A stretch of DNA of 36,262 nucleotides from Pontiellaceae bacterium (GTDB lineage Bacteria > Verrucomicrobiota > Kiritimatiellia > Kiritimatiellales > Pontiellaceae): positions 84,227 through 120,488 of the forward strand of contig JAFGVP010000102.1 in the NCBI GenBank assembly GCA_016937945.1. Direction: 5' to 3'. The position numbers were made by a program, and so were the translations under genes. Positions 25,773 through 31,889 of this stretch are shown piece after piece. Position 1 is the stretch's first letter; every line of letters begins with the position of its first letter. The notes below the pieces were generated by a model, which saw only the letters and a program-made list of their open reading frames with translations, was not told the DNA's origin and made no database searches.

Positions 25773-26105
25773 ATGTCTAAACTACTCGTACGCTCCATCG
25801 TTCGTCCGGAAAAGGCCGACGCCGTTATGGAAGCCCTGCTCGAAGCCGGCTACCCCGCCGTCACCAAAGTTCCGGTTTTCGGACGCGGTAAACAACGCGG
25901 ACTCAAGGTCGGCTCCGTAACCTACGACGAACTCCCCAAGGAAATGCTGATGACCGTCATCCCGGAAGGCGACAAGGAATTCGTGGTCAAGGCCGTACTC
26001 AAGGCAGCCAAGACCAGCGAAGAAGGCAACTTCGGCGACGGCAAAATCTTCATCTCCCCCGTTGAGTCCATCTACACCATCAGTTCCGGCGTCAAGGAAG
26101 ACTAA
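25773..26105 (+). CDS. nifI1: NifI1, PII-family nitrogenase regulator
   Basis: The 110-residue GlnB-like protein opens MSKLLVRSIVRPEKADAVME and ends with the family pattern GNFGDGKIFISPVESIYTI. With NifI2 it forms a complex that, in methanogens, inhibits NifDK directly when ammonia is present and is relieved by 2-oxoglutarate. The T-loop region (VFGRGKQRGLKVG) lacks the uridylylated tyrosine of GlnB. CAGGAG precedes the ATG. Position directly after nifH is diagnostic. Confidence 0.95.
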   Translation: MSKLLVRSIVRPEKADAVMEALLEAGYPAVTKVPVFGRGKQRGLKVGSVTYDELPKEMLMTVIPEGDKEFVVKAVLKAAKTSEEGNFGDGKIFISPVESIYTISSGVKED

Positions 26106-26117
26106 CCCATTGACGAT

Positions 26118-26205
26118 GGATGATTGATGAGTGCCGATTGATTGGCAGCGGTTGAACCCCGGCTAACAAATCGGAAATCGGAAATCAGAAATCGGCAATT
26201 CATCC
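26118..26205. repeat. Inverted and tandem repeat element between nifI1 and nifI2
   Basis: Outer arms GGATGA (26118) and TCATCC (26200) and inner arms TGCCGATT (26132) and AATCGGCA (26190) pair perfectly. Inside are four tandem 7-mers AAATCGG/AAATCAG (26168-26195). It ends 15 bases before the nifI2 ATG; the ribosome binding site GGGAGG lies just after it. Confidence 0.7.
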
Positions 26206-26219
26206 CGAAGGGAGGAATC

Positions 26220-26630
26220 ATGAAAGAAGTAATGGCAGTCATCCGAATGAACAAGATCAACGAGACCAAGCGGGCGTTGAACGATGCGGGCATCAGCTCC
26301 TTCACCGCTACCGGTCGCGTTCAGGGTCGCGGAAAAGGCCTGGTCGACTATCGCATCCTGCACGGTGCAGAAGAAGGTGCACAGGAAGCCATCGATCAGC
26401 TGGGCCAGGGCCCGCGCCTCGTTCCCAAGCGTCTGATCACCGTTGTGGTATCCGACGAATGGGTGGACAGAACCGTTGAAGCCATCATTAAAACGAACCA
26501 GACCGGCAATGCGGGCGATGGAAAGATTTTCGTCCTGCCGATTCTCGAAGCAACACGTGTTAGAACAGGCGAAACCGTCGAAGGCCCCAGTGGCGGTAAC
26601 GTCCTCGACTCCTCAGGAGGTTTGGAATGA
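26220..26630 (+). CDS. nifI2: NifI2, PII-family nitrogenase regulator
   Basis: The ATG at 26220 has GGGAGGAATC directly upstream. The 136-residue protein opens MKEVMAVIRMNKINETKRAL and has PII features: a long T-loop (about 35-60) and the nucleotide-site pattern GNAGDGKIFVLPILEATRVR. NifI2 carries the 2-oxoglutarate-sensing T-loop in studied systems. The C-terminal tail is longer than in NifI1, as is usual. The stop overlaps the nifD start by four bases (ATGA), so regulator and target are translationally coupled. Confidence 0.95.
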   Translation: MKEVMAVIRMNKINETKRALNDAGISSFTATGRVQGRGKGLVDYRILHGAEEGAQEAIDQLGQGPRLVPKRLITVVVSDEWVDRTVEAIIKTNQTGNAGDGKIFVLPILEATRVRTGETVEGPSGGNVLDSSGGLE

Positions 26631-28258
26631 GCGAAGAAAACAAACTGCCGGATCCTTCTAAGCTGAAGGAAGAAATCCTTGCCAAGTATCCGCCGAAGAT
26701 TGCGCGCAAACGTGCAAAGTCGATGGTGATCAACGATCCCAAGCTGGATCAGGAAATTCAGTCCAACGTCCGCACGATCCCGGGCATCATCACCCAGCGC
26801 GGCTGTACTTATGCCGGCTGTAAAGGGGTGGTACTCGGACCGACGCGCGACATTGTCAATCTGGTACACGGACCGATCGGCTGCAGCTTCTATGCATGGC
26901 TGACGCGCCGTAACCAGACTGATCCGGGCACCGACGGCGATAACTTCATGAACTACTGCTTCTCCACCGACATGCAGGACGACAACATCGTGTTCGGCGG
27001 TGAAAAGAAGCTGGCTCAGGCCATTCAGGAAGCCTACGACATCTTCAAGCCCAAGGCGATCGGTGTATTCTCCACCTGCCCCGTGGGTCTGATCGGTGAC
27101 GACGTTCACGCCGTATCCCGCCAGATGAAGGAAAAGCTCGGCGATTGCAACGTGTTCGGTTTCAGCTGTGAAGGTTACAAGGGTGTCTCGCAGTCCGCCG
27201 GTCATCATATTGCCAACAACCAGCTGTTCCGTCATGTGATCGGCCTGGACGACACCAAGCCGACCGGCAAGTACAACATCAACCTGCTGGGTGAATACAA
27301 CATCGGTGGTGATGGTTTTGAAATCGACCGCATCTTCCAGAAGTGCGGTATCAACATCATCTGTACCTTCTCGGGCAACTCCACGATGGACAAGTTCGCG
27401 AACTCCCACATGGCGGACCTCAACCTCGTCATGTGCCACCGCTCGATCAACTATATGGCTGAAATGCAGGAAACCAAGTTTGGTATTCCGTGGATGAAGG
27501 TCAACCTGATCGGTGCCGAATCCACCGCCAAGGCACTGCGCAAGGTCGGTGAATACTTCGAAGACGAAGCCCTTAAGGCCCGCATCGAGGAAGTCATTGC
27601 CGAGGAAATGCCGTCCGTCAAGGAACGTGCTGCCAAGGCGCTCGAAAAGACCGATGGTAAAGTGGCGATGCTGTTCGTGGGTGGATCCCGTGCGCATCAC
27701 TACCAGGAGCTCTTCAACGAGCTGGGCATGAAGACCGTATCCGCAGGTTACGAGTTCGGTCATCGCGATGACTACGAAGGCCGTAAGGTTCTTCCGACCA
27801 TCAAGGTAGACGCCGACAGCCGTAACATTGAGGAAATCAAGGTTGAAGCTGACCCGGAAAAATTCAACCCGCGCTCGACCGAAGAGAAACTCAAAGAGCT
27901 GGATGAAAAGGGCCTCGAAGTCAGCGACTATAAGGGCATGATGCCGGATATGGCAGACCAGTCCCTGATCGTCGACGACATCACGCACTGGGAAACCGAA
28001 AAGCTGATCGAGTTCTACAAACCCGACGTATTCTGCGCCGGCATCAAGGAAAAGTATGTCGTTCAGAAGACCGGAATTCCGCTCAAGCAGCTTCACTCCT
28101 ACGACTACGGCGGACCGTACGCCGGATTCGAAGGAGCCAAGAACTTCTACGCTGACATCGAAAAGATTCTCAGCACCACTATCTGGAAGAAGATCAAGGC
28201 GCCGTGGACGGATAAAGCCGCTGCCGATACCTGTATCTGTGCGGAGTTTGTAGCCTAA
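26627..28258 (+). CDS. nifD: Nitrogenase MoFe protein alpha chain NifD
   Basis: Binds the FeMo-cofactor and half of the P-cluster. In this 543-residue protein the P-cluster cysteines are Cys60, Cys86 and Cys151. The cofactor ligands are Cys270 (LNLVMCHRS) and His490 (LHSYDYGGPY). Active-site residues Gln189, His193 and Arg355 are present (equivalent to Gln191, His195 and Arg359 of Azotobacter). The cofactor loop reads GGSRAHH rather than GGLRPRH. An insert of roughly 50 residues (about 390-445) is typical of clostridial/anaerobe NifD, and explains the greater length than in Proteobacteria. All key residues for a molybdenum-type enzyme are intact, so it is not a nitrogenase-like protein. Confidence 0.97.
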   Translation: MSEENKLPDPSKLKEEILAKYPPKIARKRAKSMVINDPKLDQEIQSNVRTIPGIITQRGCTYAGCKGVVLGPTRDIVNLVHGPIGCSFYAWLTRRNQTDPGTDGDNFMNYCFSTDMQDDNIVFGGEKKLAQAIQEAYDIFKPKAIGVFSTCPVGLIGDDVHAVSRQMKEKLGDCNVFGFSCEGYKGVSQSAGHHIANNQLFRHVIGLDDTKPTGKYNINLLGEYNIGGDGFEIDRIFQKCGINIICTFSGNSTMDKFANSHMADLNLVMCHRSINYMAEMQETKFGIPWMKVNLIGAESTAKALRKVGEYFEDEALKARIEEVIAEEMPSVKERAAKALEKTDGKVAMLFVGGSRAHHYQELFNELGMKTVSAGYEFGHRDDYEGRKVLPTIKVDADSRNIEEIKVEADPEKFNPRSTEEKLKELDEKGLEVSDYKGMMPDMADQSLIVDDITHWETEKLIEFYKPDVFCAGIKEKYVVQKTGIPLKQLHSYDYGGPYAGFEGAKNFYADIEKILSTTIWKKIKAPWTDKAAADTCICAEFVA

Positions 28259-28268
28259 ATCTTATAGA

Positions 28269-28286
28269 GGCACCCTTCGGGGTGCC
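28269..28286 (+). other. Intercistronic UUCG hairpin between nifD and nifK
   Basis: GGCACCC and GGGTGCC pair perfectly around the very stable tetraloop TTCG. No T-run follows; the nifK ribosome binding site GGAG comes 5 bases later. It may stabilise upstream mRNA ends or slow nifK translation. Confidence 0.6.
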
Positions 28287-28301
28287 CAAAGGAGAAATAC
28301 C

Positions 28302-29684
28302 ATGTTACTCAGACACACACCCAAAGAAGTTGCCGATCGTAAAGCACTCACGATCAACCCGGCAAAAACGTGCCAGCCGATTGGCGCCATGTATGCGGCC
28401 CTCGGGGTTCACGGTTGCCTGCCGCACTCGCACGGTTCGCAGGGCTGCTGCTCCTACCATCGCAGTGCCCTCACCCGCCATTACAAGGATCCGATCATGG
28501 CCGGAACGAGCTCCTTCACGGAAGGTTCCTCGGTCTTCGGTGGTCAGTCCAACCTGCTGGCGGCATTGACCAACATGTTCACCATCTACAACCCGGACCT
28601 CGTGGCCATTCACTCCACCTGTCTATCGGAAACCATCGGTGACGACCTGGCTCAGATCGTCAAGAAGGCGACCGACGACGGCAAGGTTCCGGAAGGAAAA
28701 AAAGTGATCTACTGCAACACCCCGTCCTACGTGGGTTCGCACATCACCGGATTCTCCAACATGTGCTGCGGCATCGTGAAGGGACTGGTTGAACACACCG
28801 GCGTTGCCAAGGATCAGGTCAACATTCTTCCGGGCTGGGTTGAACCCTCAGACATGAAGGAAATGAAGCGCATCGCCAAGGATATGGGCATCAAGTTTGT
28901 GATGTTCCCCGACACCGACGGTGTGGTGGATACCCCCCAGACCGGTAAGTTCGAAATGTATCCGGCCGGCGGCGCAAAGATCGAAGACATTGCAACAGCC
29001 GGTGACAGCATCAAGACCCTGGCCTGCGGATCATGGGCTTCGGAAGATGCCGCCAAGTTGCTCGACGGCAACTTCAAGGTTCCGTACGAAGTCCTCGACA
29101 TTCCGGTCGGTCTCTCTGCAACGGACCGTTACGTTCAGGCACTGGCCAGCGCAGCCAAGATCAGTATTCCGGCATCGTTCATCACCGAGCGCGGTCGTCT
29201 CGTCGACGTCATCTCCGACATGTCGCAGTACCTCTACGGCAAGAAGGTTGCAATCTTCGGCGATCCCGACCAGCTGATTCCGCTGACCGAGTTCCTGCTC
29301 GATCTCGACATGATCCCGACACACATCGTTTCCGGCACTCCCGGCAAGCGGTTTGAGAAGAAGATCAAGGAACTGTGTGCCGAGAAGGCTCCGAACGTGA
29401 ACGTCAAGAACGGCGAACGCGCCGACATGTTCCTGATGCACCAGTGGATCAAGAACGAGCCGGTCGACCTGCTCATCGGAAACACCTACGGCAAGTACAT
29501 TGCCCGTGACGAAGACATCCCGTTTGTACGGTATGGATTCCCGATCGTGGATCGCATCGGACACAGCTACTTCCCGACCGTGGGATACAACGGCGGTATC
29601 CGCCTGCTCGAAAAAATGCTCGGCGCCATCATGGACAAGATTGACCGTGACGCACCCGAGACCAAGTTCGAACTGGTAATGTAA
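28302..29684 (+). CDS. nifK: Nitrogenase MoFe protein beta chain NifK
   Basis: The 460-residue protein carries the other half of the P-cluster: Cys24 (KTCQPIGAM), Cys49 (HGSQGCCSYH, with an extra Cys beside it) and Cys107 (HSTCLSETIGDD). GGAGAAATACC precedes the ATG. It lacks the ~60-residue N-terminal extension of proteobacterial NifK, as is usual for anaerobe-type enzymes. nifE, nifN and nifB do not follow, so cofactor assembly genes must lie elsewhere. Confidence 0.97.
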   Translation: MLLRHTPKEVADRKALTINPAKTCQPIGAMYAALGVHGCLPHSHGSQGCCSYHRSALTRHYKDPIMAGTSSFTEGSSVFGGQSNLLAALTNMFTIYNPDLVAIHSTCLSETIGDDLAQIVKKATDDGKVPEGKKVIYCNTPSYVGSHITGFSNMCCGIVKGLVEHTGVAKDQVNILPGWVEPSDMKEMKRIAKDMGIKFVMFPDTDGVVDTPQTGKFEMYPAGGAKIEDIATAGDSIKTLACGSWASEDAAKLLDGNFKVPYEVLDIPVGLSATDRYVQALASAAKISIPASFITERGRLVDVISDMSQYLYGKKVAIFGDPDQLIPLTEFLLDLDMIPTHIVSGTPGKRFEKKIKELCAEKAPNVNVKNGERADMFLMHQWIKNEPVDLLIGNTYGKYIARDEDIPFVRYGFPIVDRIGHSYFPTVGYNGGIRLLEKMLGAIMDKIDRDAPETKFELVM

Positions 29685-29691
29685 GCCAACC

Positions 29692-29719
29692 TCGTCCCTG
29701 CCCCCGCAGGCAGGGACGA
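29692..29719 (+). terminator. Stable stem-loop after nifK
   Basis: TCGTCCCTGCC and GGCAGGGACGA form a perfect 11-bp stem with a six-base loop, starting 8 nt after the stop. The following ACCCCTTTGG has no clear T-run, so it may act as a 3'-end stabiliser or a partial terminator. Confidence 0.55.
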
Positions 29720-29727
29720 ACCCCTTT

Positions 29728-29806
29728 GGAACCGGAGCGCGTTATTAGGCAACCTCATGACAGAATCTCTCTCCTCCTCTGTTTGCACGCTCCGCGCTCC
29801 GGTTCC
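29728..29806. repeat. Perfect 14-bp inverted repeat element after nifK
   Basis: GGAACCGGAGCGCG (29728-29741) and CGCGCTCCGGTTCC (29793-29806) are exact complements, separated by 51 bases. It directly follows the stem-loop at 29692. The arms resemble the ends of a miniature mobile element; no target duplication is obvious. Confidence 0.7.
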
Positions 29807-29818
29807 ACCTTTTTAAGT

Positions 29819-29893
29819 ATGGCCGCCAAAACCGAAAAAATCATCCGCGTACCCGACGTGGATTTTTGCGTTCTCTGCTGCCGAATTAAATAA
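29819..29893 (+). CDS. Possible 24-residue Cys-rich peptide
   Basis: An ATG at 29819 opens a short frame starting MAAKTEKIIRVPDVDF and ending CVLCCRIK. There is no Shine-Dalgarno upstream. Its TAA is part of the TAAGGAG ribosome binding site of the next gene, which would allow coupled translation. It may be a leader peptide, a remnant of a longer gene, or chance. Confidence 0.2.
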   Translation: MAAKTEKIIRVPDVDFCVLCCRIK

Positions 29894-29903
29894 GGAGAAA
29901 AAT

Positions 29904-30305
29904 ATGAGTGCGATACTGGATATGGAATATGGAGCCTTTCTGGAGGAAGGCGAGAAATACCTCAAAACCGCCCGGGGAGGACTCAACCGCCCGGAGATCT
30001 TCACCACGGAGATCCTCTACAACATCATCGGACTGGCCATTGAAAAGCTCATCATGGGCGCGCTCATGGCGAAAGGCCAACTGGCCGACAACCACACCTT
30101 TACCGATCTGATCGACGCCACCAAACAGATCGGTGAAATTGATTCAGAAATCGCCGACCAGCTGCGCAAGTTTGAATCCTACCAGAATATCTGCCCCGTC
30201 TTTGCCGGATATCATCGTGCAGACCCTCCAAGAGAAGCTATTCTTGAAATGATCGAGACGGCCGATGCCGTTAAGATCTGGGTCGGAAAAATGATCGCCA
30301 CCTAA
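29904..30305 (+). CDS. Unrecognised small helical protein, HEPN-like
   Basis: AAGGAG lies 6 nt upstream of the ATG, and codon use looks like that of the neighbours, so this is a real gene. The 133-residue protein has no signal peptide or membrane segment and appears all-helical. The central stretch (EILYNIIGLAIEKLIMGALM, then NHTFTDLIDATKQI) resembles HEPN-type four-helix bundles. The RNase motif Rx4-6H of toxin HEPNs is not seen. It lies 219 nt after nifK on the same strand, with repeat elements between. I do not know its function; a nif accessory role is only positional inference. Confidence 0.6.
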   Translation: MSAILDMEYGAFLEEGEKYLKTARGGLNRPEIFTTEILYNIIGLAIEKLIMGALMAKGQLADNHTFTDLIDATKQIGEIDSEIADQLRKFESYQNICPVFAGYHRADPPREAILEMIETADAVKIWVGKMIAT

Positions 30306-30313
30306 TTATTCAG

Positions 30314-30380
30314 CCACAAAAGGCACATAGTCCTCAAAATCCAAACCTCAGTCCTGTTTGAGTTTTTTGTGCCCTTGTGG
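30314..30380. repeat. Inverted-repeat element between the two small genes after nifK
   Basis: CCACAAAAGGCACA (30314) and TGTGCCCTTGTGG (30368) pair with one mismatch. The element fills the 90-nt gap between the genes at 29904 and 30396, as similar elements do in other nif junctions. Confidence 0.65.
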
Positions 30381-30395
30381 AAAAGAAAGGTTTTT

Positions 30396-30695
30396 ATGAC
30401 AGAAACAAGAGAACTCGGAAAAATCACTGCAATTCTGGCCGATCTCGGCCTTGAAGTAACCTATGCCTACGACGACCTCGTCTTCGTGCAGCACAGCGCG
30501 TTCCTGCTTCAGTTCACTGAAGACCCGACGGTGCTGAAGCTTTTCACCAACACCGAATGCAATCCACAGGAAGCTAATTCAGTGGCATCCAACGTGGTTC
30601 TTGAATTCGACAAGGGCGGTTTCACCGCAGATCCTTCCGGTCACTACACCATCAGCCAGAACGATGATGAAACCATCAACCTGACCTTCTCATAG
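30396..30695 (+). CDS. Unrecognised 99-residue protein
   Basis: The ATG at 30396 has AAGG 5 nt upstream. The protein is acidic and soluble, with a helix (RELGKITAILADLGL) followed by alternating beta strands (VTYAYDDLVFVQHSAFLLQF, VVLEFDKGGF, HYTISQND). This layout recalls YbjN or secretion-chaperone folds, but I see no motif that decides this. It ends 12 nt before the convergent PepSY gene. With the gene at 29904 it forms a two-gene tail to the nif cluster. Confidence 0.55.
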   Translation: MTETRELGKITAILADLGLEVTYAYDDLVFVQHSAFLLQFTEDPTVLKLFTNTECNPQEANSVASNVVLEFDKGGFTADPSGHYTISQNDDETINLTFS

Positions 30696-30707
30696 CGAGG
30701 CCCAGCA

Positions 30708-31220
30708 TCAGATAAACAGGAAAACGGCCGCAATGATAAAGCCGGCGGCACCAAGAATAATTCCCCGCCAGAAGGGCTTCGTCGCGGGCTTGTACATCCA
30801 GAATGAAGAGAGCGCGAGGAATAGAAGCAGCACAGCATACACCGTCGAGATCCAGTGAAATTTTGACCGATAGCTTTTCTGATGGAGCGAGTTAAAACGG
30901 TTAACCAGCGGCGGCAGGCTCTTTACCGCCATTTCAGACTTTCCGGAAACCTTGTCATAGGTCCCCCCGGGAAAGGTAATCGTGTCGCCCTCATCCACCA
31001 GCTCCGTACGGCCTCGCAATCGAAGCTCTCTTCGAAGCTCCGAGGTGTCCAGTCCCGGTTCCAGTTCCTGAACAATGACCCGCTCCTTTTTCAGGAAATC
31101 AGTTCCCCGATAAACCAGAACAATTCCGCTGAATGCAAATACAAGGGTTAATCCGACCATCAGGAATCCGATATCCCGATGCAGCGCCCGCATAACTGAT
31201 GCACACGACTTTTTGGCCAT
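30708..31220 (-). CDS. PepSY-associated transmembrane protein
   Basis: The 170-residue membrane protein has the family opening RALHRDIGFLMVGLTLVFAF with a GIVLVYRG end to the first helix (about 17-38). A periplasmic loop with SLPPLVNRFNSLHQK follows, then two C-terminal helices (about 123-142 and 150-170). PepSY-associated helix proteins often act in metal/heme reduction or uptake; the role here is unknown. Start ATG at 31220 has GGAGG-type purines upstream (complement of CCTCCT at 31225). Confidence 0.75.
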   Translation of the reverse strand: MAKKSCASVMRALHRDIGFLMVGLTLVFAFSGIVLVYRGTDFLKKERVIVQELEPGLDTSELRRELRLRGRTELVDEGDTITFPGGTYDKVSGKSEMAVKSLPPLVNRFNSLHQKSYRSKFHWISTVYAVLLLFLALSSFWMYKPATKPFWRGIILGAAGFIIAAVFLFI

Positions 31221-31250
31221 GCTGCCTCCTTTAGAAAAATACGCGCTGAT

Positions 31251-31793
31251 TTAACCAAGGTTAAGGCACTTTGACTCCGTCAGGACAATGTCCATGACCG
31301 CGTCGTTTTCGTCGGCCGGAATCTCTGCCAGATACTGACACTCATAGGCGATCCCGGCCTTTATGGCATTATAGAATGGAAGTAGCGTTGAATATACATC
31401 CTGCTCCGGCCCGATTCGATTTCCCCGGCCATCAAACGCCGTACCCGGCACCAGAATCAGATCGATTTCGTCCGCCTCGGCAAATTCAGGATCCACCGGC
31501 TCCAGCGAGCACAACGGATTCCGCTTGAAGGTTTCCCCCATCTTCGCCAGACGATACCCGCCGAATGCCTCGTCATAAGCCGGAATATAAAAAGTCTTCT
31601 CCGGATCCGACATCACCAGCGCCACATCCGGCTGATCGGCCACCGGCGCAAACGCCCCGACTTTTTTTGCCGACTTAAACCACGTCTGACTCTTAAGGCG
31701 CCGAATTACAAGGGTTGTGTTTGCCTCAAGAATGGCCGAGCCCATTCCATACTTCTGCTGTGCAACCCAATCGCGTACTTCATTTTTTGTCAT
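31251..31793 (-). CDS. 5-formyltetrahydrofolate cyclo-ligase family protein, altered active-site loop
   Basis: Family members convert 5-formyl-THF to 5,10-methenyl-THF with ATP. The 180-residue protein shows VGAFAPVADQPDV (about 45-57), the family core LILVPGTAFDGRGNRIG (about 112-128) and a normal end (ECQYLAEIP, MDIVLTE). The glycine-rich loop that normally follows (GxGGGYYDR) reads GPEQDVYSTLLPFY, so ATP/substrate binding may be changed. The N-terminal basic SR/KR motif is also poorly kept. It may be a diverged paralogue with a different substrate. Confidence 0.7.
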   Translation of the reverse strand: MTKNEVRDWVAQQKYGMGSAILEANTTLVIRRLKSQTWFKSAKKVGAFAPVADQPDVALVMSDPEKTFYIPAYDEAFGGYRLAKMGETFKRNPLCSLEPVDPEFAEADEIDLILVPGTAFDGRGNRIGPEQDVYSTLLPFYNAIKAGIAYECQYLAEIPADENDAVMDIVLTESKCLNLG

Positions 31794-31889
31794 CGCAAAA
31801 CTCCGTGTTGTTTCTTCGCATTGCCGGAATCATCTACCATCCATCCCGGCGCGCAAGAATAAACAGCGCTCTCTGTGTGAATGGATCGG

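Noticed and set aside
26168-26195. Tandem 7-mers as a CRISPR-like array
   Set aside because: Units are 7 bases with no spacers; they are a simple tandem repeat inside a palindromic element.
26396-28096. 566-codon open frame on the minus strand opposite nifD
   Set aside because: nifD is unmistakable on the plus strand with all ligands; the antisense frame is a by-product of its codon bias and matches no family I know.
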